Shown here one piece after another: positions 42,231 through 50,780 of a DNA stretch of 64,000 nt. The notes beneath the pieces are model-generated. The model saw only the letters and a program-made list of their open reading frames with translations. It searched no databases and was not told the DNA's origin. The stretch spans positions 3,658,001 to 3,722,000 of the forward strand of contig NZ_CP132976.1 in NCBI RefSeq assembly GCF_030864005.1, written 5' to 3'. This DNA comes from Achromobacter seleniivolatilans (lineage in GTDB: Bacteria > Pseudomonadota > Gammaproteobacteria > Burkholderiales > Burkholderiaceae_B). Position 1 is the stretch's first letter. Each line of letters starts with the position of its first letter. Made by a program: the position numbers and the translations under genes.

Positions 42231-43490
42231 CTAGCTGCCAGGCCGGTGCGCGCTACCGGCGCGCGGCGTGGTCAACGCGATCAACGTCACGACGATCAGC
42301 GCATAGGTGGGCACGCTGCGCATATTGCGGAACATCATCTCGGTCAGGCTGAACGCGCAATAGCCCAGGCAGAACAGCAGACCCAACTGCGCGCCGACCC
42401 GGATTACGCGGTCATCACTGGCGAGCCGGCGGAAGAACACCCAGGCCGGCACCAGGTACAAAGAGAGAAATGCCAATAGACCCAGCAATCCATATCCAGA
42501 CAAAGCAGCCAGGAAATCGTTGTGCGGCTCGCCAAAGCCCTCAACCACCTCTGCCGACACCACGCCCTTGGTCTGGAGTTCCAGCAACTCGTGCCTGAAC
42601 TGACTCGGTCCCACACCTACGATTGGGCTCTTCTCGAACATCATCATTGCCGCATGCCACAGCTGCAGCCGAATCCCAAACGACGTATCACGATTGGTTG
42701 ACGTGGCAAAACCCTGCACGTCGCCGGAAATTTCCTGCATACGGCTGCTGAACGTCCAAATCGTGGCTGCACTGATGATCAGCGCCACTGTCAGCCCCAC
42801 TGCGCAATAGGCTTTCTGACGACCCGTCCACCGGCGCAGGCCCAACAAAAAAACCAGCGCCAAGATGGGCAATAGCATCCAGCTGCTGCGCGTTTCTGAT
42901 ATCCAAGTGGCGTACACGGTCAAAAAAACAGCCAGCCACTTCACACCGGCCTCAACGCGAGGCCAGCGGGTGCTGGCGCCCCAACCCAGCGTCAACAGCG
43001 TCATAGCGCCGAACAGCAAAGTCATATCCGCAAAAGCAACCGCGTTATAGCGGCCACCGACCTCGACCACCGCAGCGCGCCCCATCCACAGCATGGTCAC
43101 GATCAACAGCACCGCGCCACCTAGCGCGCCAGCAAGAATGCTCCATTGCACATGTTTTAGCCACCGCTGCGGGGCGCGCAACAACAGCCACAGCACCGGT
43201 AACGCCAGCGCAAACCGCAGCAGTTTCTCCAGTTCCGAATTGCTCCATACGCCTCGCACTGCGGACGTAATGAACATACAGGCCAGCGGCAATAGCAACG
43301 CCAGCCACATCGGCCACAACGCCTGGAAATCCACGGGTTCGTAGCGCTTGATCAAGTTGACTGCAATAGCTGTCAGCGCGACCAAGGCGCTTAGATAGAG
43401 AACGGCAGGGCCACCCACGGGGCTGGTCAACGCCAGCGCCGGTACCAGCAATACAAGCCAGGTGGCCAGAGAAACATAAATTCGGGGCAC
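42231..43490 (-). CDS. O-antigen ligase family (WaaL/Wzy_C) membrane protein
   Basis: About 419 residues if started at the GTG at 43490; the frame is open to an ATG at 43562, but that ATG lies inside the icd terminator hairpin and is unlikely to be used. Polytopic (ten or more helices) with the Wzy_C pattern in the C-terminal half: GVGPSQFRHELLE, then GFGEPHNDFLAALSGYGLLGLL, including the His of the ligase loop. Such proteins join O-antigen to lipid A-core or glycosylate proteins in the periplasm. No other polysaccharide genes are nearby, so the acceptor is unknown. Confidence 0.82.
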   Translation of the reverse strand: MPRIYVSLATWLVLLVPALALTSPVGGPAVLYLSALVALTAIAVNLIKRYEPVDFQALWPMWLALLLPLACMFITSAVRGVWSNSELEKLLRFALALPVLWLLLRAPQRWLKHVQWSILAGALGGAVLLIVTMLWMGRAAVVEVGGRYNAVAFADMTLLFGAMTLLTLGWGASTRWPRVEAGVKWLAVFLTVYATWISETRSSWMLLPILALVFLLGLRRWTGRQKAYCAVGLTVALIISAATIWTFSSRMQEISGDVQGFATSTNRDTSFGIRLQLWHAAMMMFEKSPIVGVGPSQFRHELLELQTKGVVSAEVVEGFGEPHNDFLAALSGYGLLGLLAFLSLYLVPAWVFFRRLASDDRVIRVGAQLGLLFCLGYCAFSLTEMMFRNMRSVPTYALIVVTLIALTTPRAGSAHRPGS

Positions 43491-43546
43491 AGCACTCAAC
43501 CTGATCAGAACAGACAGACTCCGCGCAATGGCGGTAGCCTTCAGAC

Positions 43547-43577
43547 AAAACCCGCCCGCCATGACGGCGGGCGGGTT
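43547..43577 (-). terminator. Rho-independent terminator of icd
   Basis: AACCCGCCCGCC pairs perfectly with GGCGGGCGGGTT around a five-base loop; on the minus strand it is followed by TTTTGT, 31 bp past the icd stop. Confidence 0.88.
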
Positions 43578-43607
43578 CTTCGAAAAAACGCAGTGATAAA
43601 CGGCGAT

Positions 43608-44864
43608 TTACATATTTTCGATCATGACCTGGCCAAAGCCCGAGCACGACACCTGCGTCGCGCCTTCCAGCAGACGGGCGAAGTCATAAGTGACCTTCTT
43701 GGACAGGATGGATTTCTCCATGCTGGAGATGATCAGATCGGCTGCTTCAGTCCAGCCCATATGGCGCAGCATCATTTCAGCGGACAGGATTTCCGAGCCC
43801 GGATTCACGTAATCCTTACCCGCGTACTTGGGCGCCGTGCCGTGGGTGGCTTCAAACATGGCAACGGAATCCGACAGGTTTGCGCCCGGCGCAATGCCAA
43901 TGCCGCCCACTTGCGCGGCCAGCGCGTCCGAGATGTAGTCGCCGTTCAGGTTCAGCGTGGCAATCACGTCGTATTCGGCCGGACGCAACAGAATCTGTTG
44001 CAGGAAGGCGTCGGCGATCACGTCTTTGACGATGATCTCGCGGCCAGTCCTGGGATTCTTGAATTTGCACCACGGACCGCCATCGATCAGTTGAGCGCCA
44101 AATTCTTTCTGCAGCAGTTCATAACCCCAGTCCCGGAAGCCGCCTTCCGTGAACTTCATGATATTGCCCTTGTGCACCAGGGTCAGCGACGTGCGGTCGT
44201 TGTCGATCACGTACTGCGCCGCCTTGCGCACCAAACGCTCGGTGCCTTCACGCGACACAGGCTTGATGCCGATCGAGGACGTGTTCGGGAAGCGGATCTT
44301 CTTCACGCCAAGCTTGGTTTGCAGGAACTGGATCAGTTCCTTGGCTTGCTCGCTTTCCGCCATGTATTCGATACCGGCGTAGATGTCTTCCGAGTTCTCG
44401 CGGAAGATCACCATATTGGTCTTCTCGGGTTCACGCACGGGGGACGGCACGCCCTTGAAGTACGCCACGGGGCGCAGGCAGACGTACAGGTCCAGCTGCT
44501 GACGCAGCGCGACGTTCAGCGAACGGATGCCGCCGCCCACGGGCGTGGTCAGCGGACCCTTGATGGAAACCACGTAGTCTTTGACGACTTCCAGGGTTTC
44601 GTCAGGCAACCAGACATCCGGACCATAGACCTTGGTCGCTTTCTCACCGGCATAGACTTCCATCCAGTGAATCTTGCGCTTGCCGGCATAGGCTTTTTGC
44701 ACCGCCGCGTCTACGACTTTGATCATCACCGGGGTGATGTCGGCGCCTGTGCCATCGCCTTCAATGAAGGGAACGATGGGCTGTTCAGGCACATTCAGCG
44801 AGAAATCAGCGTTGACCGTGATTTTCTGGCCGCCAGCGGGAACCTTGATATGTTGGTAGGACAT
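43608..44864 (-). CDS. icd: NADP-dependent isocitrate dehydrogenase
   Basis: 418 residues from the ATG at 44864 ([15 protein letters not shown]); a longer open frame upstream runs through the repeat region and is not coding. TCA-cycle enzyme converting isocitrate to 2-oxoglutarate. Substrate-loop serine in [13 protein letters not shown] (the residue phosphorylated by AceK in E. coli), [13 protein letters not shown], the metal-binding Asp in [18 protein letters not shown], and [33 protein letters not shown] with the NADP site. Confidence 0.98.
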   Translation of the reverse strand: MSYQHIKVPAGGQKITVNADFSLNVPEQPIVPFIEGDGTGADITPVMIKVVDAAVQKAYAGKRKIHWMEVYAGEKATKVYGPDVWLPDETLEVVKDYVVSIKGPLTTPVGGGIRSLNVALRQQLDLYVCLRPVAYFKGVPSPVREPEKTNMVIFRENSEDIYAGIEYMAESEQAKELIQFLQTKLGVKKIRFPNTSSIGIKPVSREGTERLVRKAAQYVIDNDRTSLTLVHKGNIMKFTEGGFRDWGYELLQKEFGAQLIDGGPWCKFKNPRTGREIIVKDVIADAFLQQILLRPAEYDVIATLNLNGDYISDALAAQVGGIGIAPGANLSDSVAMFEATHGTAPKYAGKDYVNPGSEILSAEMMLRHMGWTEAADLIISSMEKSILSKKVTYDFARLLEGATQVSCSGFGQVMIENM

Positions 44865-45232
44865 GAATGCTCCATTTGCTCCGGGTGATTTTCTGCACGC
44901 GCCGCATCGGAAAGCGTCCGATTCCGCGGGAAATATCACCCTCGCGGACCGCACACCGGATGGCGGATAGCAACCAATTCTATATCGCAAAGCGCCCAGC
45001 AGACCTGACAGTACTCGCAGGGCGGGAAAAAAAGGCGTCACGCCGCACTCACGAAAATGAGTTTGCCGCTCCAAAAAGAGCGTTTTTTTCCTCGGGGGCG
45101 GCCCAGCGGGAAAAGAGCCCCCACGCCGCACTCACTTCGTGAGTTTGCTGCCCCCCAAGGGGGCGCTTTTTACCTCGGGAGCGGCTCAGCGGTAAAATAC
45201 TTGGTCCATAGCCCGCATTCCGTACCCCGCCG
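44865..45232. other. 368-bp intergenic region between icd and DUF1841 gene
   Basis: No gene. The left 170 bp should hold the icd promoter; the right half consists of two tandem copies of a palindromic element described separately. Confidence 0.6.
45039..45198. repeat. Two tandem copies of a palindromic intergenic element
   Basis: Copy A runs 45039-45114 and copy B 45122-45198, 83 bp apart. Each has CACGCCGCACTCAC, an inverted repeat (ACTCAC...GTGAGT in copy B, degraded in A), TTTGC, a second stem (CGCTC-GAGCG in A, GCCCCC-GGGGGC in B), a T run, CCTCGGG(A/G)GCGGC and CAGCGG(G/T)AAAA. Copy B looks fully symmetric and A has compensated changes. Resembles dispersed elements in Bordetella/Achromobacter genomes, some of which could act as terminators or mRNA stabilisers. 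Confidence 0.72.
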
Positions 45233-45658
45233 ATGTTCAATCCCTCCCGCGACCAAGTCCGCGAATTCTTTATCGATACCTGGCGCAAGCACCGCGCCAA
45301 CGAAGTCCTGACCCCGCTTGAGGCTATAGCGCTGGACTGGATCATCGAACATCCTGAATACCATGGCGACCTGGAAAGCCCCGACGCCATGACGACCGAG
45401 TACGACGTGGAAAAGGGGCGCACTAATCCTTTTCTGCACCTGTCGATGCATCTGGCCATCGCGGAACAATTGTCCATCGACCATCCGCCCGGCATCCGCC
45501 GCGCCTATCAGCAACTGACGGCGCGCTCCGACGCCCATCATGCGGCGCATGAAATCATGGAATGCCTGGGCCAGGTCGTCTGGGAAGCCCAACGCCTGGG
45601 TACGCCGCTGGACAGCGACACCTACATTGACCTGATCCGCCGCCGCGCGAGCCTTTAA
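45233..45658 (+). CDS. DUF1841 family protein
   Basis: 141 residues. MFNPSRDQVREFFIDTWRKHRANEVLTPLEAIALDWIIEHPEYH matches the DUF1841 family found in beta- and gammaproteobacteria, as do NPFLHLSMHLAIAEQLSIDHPPGIR and HHAAHEIMECLGQVVWEAQRLG. The two His-rich helices (HLSMH, HxxxHEIME) look able to bind metal, which is an inference. All-helical, cytoplasmic, function unknown. Confidence 0.9.
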   Translation: MFNPSRDQVREFFIDTWRKHRANEVLTPLEAIALDWIIEHPEYHGDLESPDAMTTEYDVEKGRTNPFLHLSMHLAIAEQLSIDHPPGIRRAYQQLTARSDAHHAAHEIMECLGQVVWEAQRLGTPLDSDTYIDLIRRRASL

Positions 45659-45673
45659 GCAAACCTGCCGGTC

Positions 45674-45708
45674 AAAAAAAACCCTCGGACTCGCATCCGA
45701 GGGTTTTT
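45674..45708. terminator. Bidirectional terminator between DUF1841 gene and cytochrome genes
   Basis: AAACCCTCGGA pairs with TCCGAGGGTTT around a six-base loop, with A and T runs on the two sides. It serves the two convergent units. Confidence 0.92.
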
Positions 45709-45722
45709 GTTGCCGGCGTGGA

Positions 45723-46085
45723 TTACTTGCGCACGCCCAGATCGCTGGGCAATGACGACAGCCATCCAGACACGTTGCTGATGTCCTGGTCAGACAGCTG
45801 TGTAGCAAAAGCGCCCATGATCGGGTTCTTGCGCACATTGGCCGTAGCGGCGCTGCCGGACGCGCCGCGCTTATAGGCTTTCAGCGCATGCGCCAGGTAA
45901 TCGGCATGTTGCCCCGCCAGGGTCGGATAGGCCGGGTCCACCGCCGTCTTGGCGTCGGCGCCGTGGCAGGATGCGCAATTGAATTTATCGAAGACGGCCT
46001 TGCCGGCCGCCAGGTCCTGCGCTTGGGCGGTAACGCCCGAAAAGGCCAAGGTCGCGCCCGCAAGGGCAAGCATGGTCCGGTTCAT
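45723..46085 (-). CDS. Small periplasmic cytochrome c
   Basis: 120 residues with a signal peptide (cleaved after AQA at about 22). One heme site C-A-S-C-H near residue 38 and a distal methionine in NPIMGAF. Class I, c4/c5-like monoheme. Encoded 12 bp after the second cytochrome gene on the same strand; together they may act as a pair, like the halves of a diheme cytochrome c4. Confidence 0.9.
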   Translation of the reverse strand: MNRTMLALAGATLAFSGVTAQAQDLAAGKAVFDKFNCASCHGADAKTAVDPAYPTLAGQHADYLAHALKAYKRGASGSAATANVRKNPIMGAFATQLSDQDISNVSGWLSSLPSDLGVRK

Positions 46086-46097
46086 CTATTTGCCCCT

Positions 46098-46451
46098 TTA
46101 TTTGAGATTCGAGTAGTACGCGGCCAAGTCGGCGATGTCCTGGTCGGACAAGCTGCCGGCAATGGCGTCCATCGTGGGATGGCTGCGCGCGCCTTTCTTG
46201 TACTCGTTAAGGGCCGTTTCGATGTATTTGGCGTTCTGGCCAGCAATCATCGGCACGTGATAGAGCTCGGGAAATGTTGCCTTGTAGCCTTCGATGCCGT
46301 GGCAACCGATGCACATGGAAACCTTGTCGCGGGCATTTTGAATATTACCGACAGGCGCTGCATCCGCAGCAACAGCCTGGCCGGCGATCGCACAGGATGC
46401 CATCGCGGCCAACACGGAAACCGTGCACTTCAGAGAGGTTCGCAACTTCAT
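46098..46451 (-). CDS. Small periplasmic cytochrome c
   Basis: 117 residues with a signal peptide ending AVAA at about 29. Heme motif C-I-G-C-H near residue 47 and a likely methionine ligand in HPTMDAIAGSLSDQDIADLAAYYSNL, the usual class I tail. Upstream partner of the CASCH cytochrome. Probably donates electrons to a terminal oxidase or a dehydrogenase. Confidence 0.9.
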   Translation of the reverse strand: MKLRTSLKCTVSVLAAMASCAIAGQAVAADAAPVGNIQNARDKVSMCIGCHGIEGYKATFPELYHVPMIAGQNAKYIETALNEYKKGARSHPTMDAIAGSLSDQDIADLAAYYSNLK

Positions 46452-46577
46452 TGGAATGGCTCTTCTTGGTATGGCTTAAGGACTAGGGCCTGCTCACACG
46501 AAAAGGCCCCCGGCAAACACGTTGCGGGTCGAACCCAACTGCAAAACCGCCTGATTGTACGATAATTGCTCAGGATT

Positions 46578-46596
46578 AATACCTTACGATGGTATT
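46578..46596. promoter_or_regulatory. Palindrome AATACC-N7-GGTATT between divergent genes
   Basis: A 6+7+6 inverted repeat lies 33 bp before the MoxR ATPase gene and 127 bp before the cytochrome genes. Suitable for a dimeric regulator, but no regulator is assigned. Confidence 0.3.
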
Positions 46597-46628
46597 GATC
46601 ACCGTCAATCACCTGAAGCCATCCGACC

Positions 46629-47510
46629 ATGTCCGCAGCCCAGTCCGCCACGTCCCGCTCGCCTGTCCGCTTCGACGGCACCGACACTTATGTCGCTACC
46701 GATGACCTGAAACTCGCCGTCAACGCCGCATTGACCTTGCAGCGCCCACTGCTGATTAAGGGAGAACCCGGTACTGGCAAAACCATGCTGGCTGAAGAAG
46801 TGGCGCGTGCGCTCGGCAGGCCTTTGCTGCAATGGCACATCAAGTCCACGACCAAAGCGCATCAGGGCTTATACGAATACGATGCCGTATCGCGCCTGCG
46901 CGATTCGCAACTCGGCGACGAAAAAGTCCGCGACATCCGCAACTACATCGTGCAAGGCACCTTGTGGCAGGCCTTTCAGGCGGACGAGCCGGTCGTGCTG
47001 CTGATCGACGAAATCGACAAAGCCGACATCGAATTCCCCAACGACCTGCTGCGCGAACTGGACCGCATGGAATTCCATGTGTATGAAACGCGCGAGACCA
47101 TCTCCGCGCGCCACCGTCCGCTCGTCATCATCACGTCCAACAACGAAAAAGATCTGCCTGACGCTTTCCTGCGCCGCTGCTTCTTCCACTACATCCGCTT
47201 CCCCGATCGCGACACCATGCGCGACATCGTGGCCGTGCACTATCCGCACCTGAAGCAGGACGTGCTGCGCGCAGCGCTGGACACCTTCTTTGGCCTGCGC
47301 GATGCGCCGGGTCTAAAGAAAAAGCCGTCCACCTCTGAACTGCTGGATTGGTTGCGCCTGCTGCTGGCTGAAGACGCCACCGCTGCCCAGATCGATGCGC
47401 ACACGGCAACCGCCGTGCCGCTGATGGCTGGCGCGCTCTTGAAGAACGAACAAGACGTGCACCTGCTGGAACGCCTCGCGGCCATGACGCGCGGCGGCCA
47501 GCGCCGCTGA
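46629..47510 (+). CDS. MoxR-family AAA+ ATPase
   Basis: 293 residues. Walker A GEPGTGKT (45-52), Walker B VLLIDEIDKADIEFPNDLLRELDRM, sensor VIITSNNEKDLPDAFLRRCFFHYIRFPD. MoxR ATPases act as chaperones that mature or assemble enzymes together with a VWA-domain partner, encoded here by the next gene 26 bp on. The client is unknown; neighbouring cytochrome genes lie upstream but divergent. Confidence 0.95.
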   Translation: MSAAQSATSRSPVRFDGTDTYVATDDLKLAVNAALTLQRPLLIKGEPGTGKTMLAEEVARALGRPLLQWHIKSTTKAHQGLYEYDAVSRLRDSQLGDEKVRDIRNYIVQGTLWQAFQADEPVVLLIDEIDKADIEFPNDLLRELDRMEFHVYETRETISARHRPLVIITSNNEKDLPDAFLRRCFFHYIRFPDRDTMRDIVAVHYPHLKQDVLRAALDTFFGLRDAPGLKKKPSTSELLDWLRLLLAEDATAAQIDAHTATAVPLMAGALLKNEQDVHLLERLAAMTRGGQRR

Positions 47511-47535
47511 TCTTGCAGCCAACGGCGCCCCGCAT

Positions 47536-48708
47536 ATGCTGATCGACTTTTTCTACCACCTTCGGGCGCACAAGCTGCCCGTCTCGGTCAAGGAATACCT
47601 GACCCTGGTCGACGCCTTGCGCCAGGACCTGATGGCGCCCACGTTAGACGAGTTCTACTTCCTGGCGCGCGCTACGCTGGTCAAGGACGAATCGCTCTAC
47701 GACCGGTACGACAAGGCCTTCGGCGCCTACTACAAAGGCATCGAAGCCGCCCTGCCCGCCGGCAAGGAAATTCCGCTGGACTGGTTGATCAAGCAGTTCG
47801 AAAAAAGCCTGTCGCCGGAAGAACGCGCGGCCATCGAAAAGCATGGCTGGGACAAGTTGATGGAGCTCTTCAAAGAGCGCATGGACGAACAGAAAGAACG
47901 CCACGCAGGCGGCAGCAAATGGATAGGCACCGGCGGCACATCGCCGTTTGGCAATGGCGGCTATCACCCTGAAGGCATCCGCGTGGGCGGCGCATCGGCC
48001 GGCAACCGCACGGCGGTCAAAGTGTGGGACATGCGCCAGTTCAAAGACTACGACGATCAGGTCGAACTAGGCACACGCAACTTCAAAGTAGCCTTGCGCC
48101 GCCTGCGCCGCTTTGCGCGTCAAGGCGCAGAGATGGAACTGGACCTGGACGACACCATTGCCAGCACCGCACGCAACGCGGGCCATCTGGACCTGCGCAT
48201 GGTGCCCGAACGCCACAACACCGTAAAAGTGCTGATGCTGCTGGATGTTGGCGGCAGCATGGACGACCACATCGGCCGTGTCGAAGAACTGTTTTCGGCA
48301 GCCCGCAGCGAATTCCGCAATCTGGAAGTCTATTACTTCCACAACTGCCCGTACGAAAGCCTGTGGCAAAGCAATCGGCGGCGCCAGAACGAACGCTTTG
48401 ACACCTGGGATGTGCTGCGCAAGTTCAACCCGGACTGGCGTCTGATCATCGTCGGCGACGCCACGATGAGCCCCTACGAAATCCTGCAACCGGGCGGCTC
48501 CGTCGAGCACTACAACAAAGAGCCCGGCGCCGAATGGATGCGGCGTCTGCTGGACGCCTGGCCTAAATCGGTCTGGCTGAACCCCGAGCCCACCGCCTCG
48601 TGGCAATACCGCCAATCCATCGCACTGATGCGCGACATCATGCAAGACCGCATGTACCCCGTAACCGTCGCCGGCCTGGAACAAGCCATGCGCATCCTAT
48701 CCAAGTAG
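47536..48708 (+). CDS. VWA-domain (CoxE-like) protein
   Basis: 390 residues. N-terminal helical part (LIDFFYHLRAHKLPVSVKEYLTLVDAL), then a VWA domain from about 230 with a metal-site motif D237-VGGSM, in which glycine replaces the first serine of the classic DxSxS. A conserved middle segment VWDMRQFKDYDDQVELGTRNFKVALRRLRRFAR precedes it. Partner of the MoxR ATPase upstream in the usual two-gene chaperone pair. The MIDAS change seems a trait of this subgroup rather than decay, since the rest is intact. Confidence 0.92.
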   Translation: MLIDFFYHLRAHKLPVSVKEYLTLVDALRQDLMAPTLDEFYFLARATLVKDESLYDRYDKAFGAYYKGIEAALPAGKEIPLDWLIKQFEKSLSPEERAAIEKHGWDKLMELFKERMDEQKERHAGGSKWIGTGGTSPFGNGGYHPEGIRVGGASAGNRTAVKVWDMRQFKDYDDQVELGTRNFKVALRRLRRFARQGAEMELDLDDTIASTARNAGHLDLRMVPERHNTVKVLMLLDVGGSMDDHIGRVEELFSAARSEFRNLEVYYFHNCPYESLWQSNRRRQNERFDTWDVLRKFNPDWRLIIVGDATMSPYEILQPGGSVEHYNKEPGAEWMRRLLDAWPKSVWLNPEPTASWQYRQSIALMRDIMQDRMYPVTVAGLEQAMRILSK

Positions 48709-48776
48709 GGCGGCAATAGCGCGGGCATTCTCCTGCAAGAACGTCACTGCCGAACGCGCGCGCCTCATCGCGCGTA

Positions 48777-49334
48777 TCAGCCGTCCACCGGCTCTTCAGG
48801 CGTATCCAGGGTCAGCTGATAAAACGCCAGATCCAGCCAGCGCCCGAACTTGAAGCCCGCTTGCTGGATCGTGCCGGAGTGCTTGAACCCCAGCTTTTCG
48901 TGCAGGTGGATACTGCCTGCGTTCGACGCATCAATGCCGCCAACCAGCACGTGCACTTGATTGGCGCGCGCCCGCTCGATCAACACGCGCATCATCGCTT
49001 CTCCCAGACCCAGGCCTCGGAAACGCCCATCCACATAGACGGAATGCTCAACCGAATATTTGAACGCTGGCCAGGCGCGAAACGTGCCGTAGCTGGCAAA
49101 CGCCATCAGCTCGCCGGCTTCGTTCTCAAAGCCCACCACCGGAAACCCGCCCTGCTGCTTGGTCTGGAACCAGGTCTGCATCGCCTCGCGCGGGCGCGGC
49201 TTGTAGTCGTACAAGGCCGTAGAGTTAGCGATGGCATCGTTGAAGATGGCAAGTATCTGGTCCGCATGGCGCTCATGGGTGCAATCGACCAGGGTGGCGC
49301 CGTCCGGGGCGCGGCTATCAGCAGGCGTAGTCAT
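48777..49334 (-). CDS. GNAT N-acetyltransferase (phosphinothricin acetyltransferase-like)
   Basis: 185 residues from the ATG at 49334; upstream in-frame codons cross a terminator and are not used. The sequence follows the PAT/MnaT group: IFNDAIANSTALYDYKPR, VYVDGRFRGLGLGEAMMRVLIERA (acetyl-CoA motif A, R/Q-x-x-G-x-G/A) and VGGIDASNAGSIHLHEKLGFKHSGTIQQAGFKFGRWLDLAFYQ. Members acetylate phosphinothricin, methionine sulfone/sulfoximine or related amino-acid analogues. Confidence 0.93.
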   Translation of the reverse strand: MTTPADSRAPDGATLVDCTHERHADQILAIFNDAIANSTALYDYKPRPREAMQTWFQTKQQGGFPVVGFENEAGELMAFASYGTFRAWPAFKYSVEHSVYVDGRFRGLGLGEAMMRVLIERARANQVHVLVGGIDASNAGSIHLHEKLGFKHSGTIQQAGFKFGRWLDLAFYQLTLDTPEEPVDG

Positions 49335-49383
49335 GGGCGGAAATTGTACCGGGCAGCCCAATCGGACTGCGCACGCCTTCCAT

Positions 49384-49409
49384 AAAAAAAACCGGCGAAT
49401 CCGCCGGTT
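49384..49409 (-). terminator. Terminator of the 125-residue hypothetical gene
   Basis: On the minus strand AACCGGCG pairs with CGCCGGTT around a four-base loop, followed by seven T residues. Confidence 0.88.
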
Positions 49410-49438
49410 CAGTGAGGTGTTGCCGCTTCTGGCCACTC

Positions 49439-49816
49439 TTAGGCGGCGCGGCTCTCCACAGATCGGTTGGCAGCCGCCGCGCGCCGCAGGCCCGGGCACT
49501 GGCGCCACGACAGCTCATCCGCGTCCATATCCAGATCGAACAAATCATTGGCGGCAGGCCAGGGATGGACGCGCGCTGCGGCGCCCTCCATTTCCAGCAC
49601 ATGTCCGGCAAACCCGCGAGGCGAACCGCCACACTCCGCAAAATATCGTTCTGTGCTCAAGTCCACCACATAGGTGGTCATATCGTGGGTCAGTATGGCC
49701 ACGAATTGGCCGTCATCACTGGCATAGGCGTACTGAAACTGTCCTTTGATTCCGTCGCCGCTCAGGGCGCTACCGGTCAACTGGGACAAAGCACGCGTGA
49801 CGATTTCGGTCAGCAT
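49439..49816 (-). CDS. Hypothetical protein
   Basis: 125 residues from the ATG at 49816, preceded by CGGAGGAACG; the longer open frame upstream is unsupported. Soluble, with a beta-rich centre (GIKGQFQYAYASDDGQFVAILTHDMTTYVVDLSTERYF) and an Ala/Arg-rich tail. No signal peptide and no family recognised. Followed by its own terminator. Confidence 0.65.
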   Translation of the reverse strand: MLTEIVTRALSQLTGSALSGDGIKGQFQYAYASDDGQFVAILTHDMTTYVVDLSTERYFAECGGSPRGFAGHVLEMEGAAARVHPWPAANDLFDLDMDADELSWRQCPGLRRAAAANRSVESRAA

Positions 49817-50065
49817 GGGTCGTTCCTCCGAAAAATGCGCCGGCAGGATGCCGGCAGCGAAGGCGCGAACGACAAGCACCGGCGCCGCGCATCGAGCGGC
49901 GTCTGGTGTTGGACGGGAAGCCGGTAGACGGCTGTCGCGCATCCCGTCGGCAACAGCTACTACGTCTTCAAAAGCTTACACCCGCAAGGCGGCAGACCTC
50001 AAATTTGCCTTGCGCGCTAAGGGTGTTGCACTGCAGCACCCTATGAGACTGCGGCTTTCCGGCCC

Positions 50066-50665
50066 TTATGCTGCGGCGACCGGCGCCCCGCCTGCGTCTG
50101 CGTCACCATTTGTTTGCCGCTGCCATTGCTCCCTGCCCAGCCGGTACAGCACGTGTTCGCGCAGCGCATGCCCCTCGGGTACGGCGGGATGATCGAACGG
50201 GTTTGCGTCAGCAATCATGCCCAAGCGGTCCATCACCGCACGCGAACGCTGGTTGCCCGTGGCAGTAAACGCCACGATCTCGCGCAGCCCGATTTGCTCA
50301 AATCCCACGCGCAAAGCCGCCTCGGCGGCCTCGCTCGCATAACCGCGCCCCCAGAACGGCAGCGCCAGCCGCCAGCCGATCTCGACCCCTGGCGCGAAGG
50401 GCAGCAGCGGCGTCAGCGGCTTGATGCCCACGAAACCCACGAACGGCGCCACCCCGGGCGCCTCGACAGCCCAGAAACCCCACCCGTGTTCATCGATGCC
50501 CGCCGCCAGCCGTCCGGCCAGCGCGTCGCTGTCTGGCCCGGTCAACGGCAGCATGTATTCCATGACGCGCGTATCCGCATTCAGCACCGCGAAAGGTTTG
50601 CGGTCATCGGCCCGCCATTGCCGCAACACCAGGCGCGGCGTCTCAACTTCCAGCGATAAAGACAT
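50066..50665 (-). CDS. GNAT acetyltransferase, RimJ/RimL type
   Basis: 199 residues. Opening TPRLVLRQWRADDRKPFAVLNADTRVMEYM and the acetyl-CoA region VEIGWRLALPFWGRGYASEAAEAALRVGFEQIGLREIVAFTATGNQRSRAVMDRLGM are diagnostic of the Acetyltransf_3 group, which modifies protein N-termini or small amines. Substrate unknown. The C-terminal 20 residues are low complexity. Confidence 0.92.
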   Translation of the reverse strand: MSLSLEVETPRLVLRQWRADDRKPFAVLNADTRVMEYMLPLTGPDSDALAGRLAAGIDEHGWGFWAVEAPGVAPFVGFVGIKPLTPLLPFAPGVEIGWRLALPFWGRGYASEAAEAALRVGFEQIGLREIVAFTATGNQRSRAVMDRLGMIADANPFDHPAVPEGHALREHVLYRLGREQWQRQTNGDADAGGAPVAAA

Positions 50666-50780
50666 GACGATATTCCTTGCTTAGCGGCCAAAGGAGCCGC
50701 TCTTGCATTGCACCTGCCCCTGAACCAATGCCAACGTATACACTCCAACGGATTCTGCCATGCCAAAGGAATTGTCTGCC

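Noticed and set aside
43491..43562. Upstream ATG start for the O-antigen-ligase-family gene
   Set aside because: That ATG lies in the loop of the icd terminator, and the added residues do not look like an N-terminal membrane signal.
44865..45131. N-terminal extension of isocitrate dehydrogenase
   Set aside because: The 89 extra codons run through palindromic repeat DNA; the ATG at 44864 gives the standard 418-residue enzyme.
45039..45198. CRISPR array
   Set aside because: Only two copies are present, they are internally palindromic and separated by a few bases with no spacer-like sequence.
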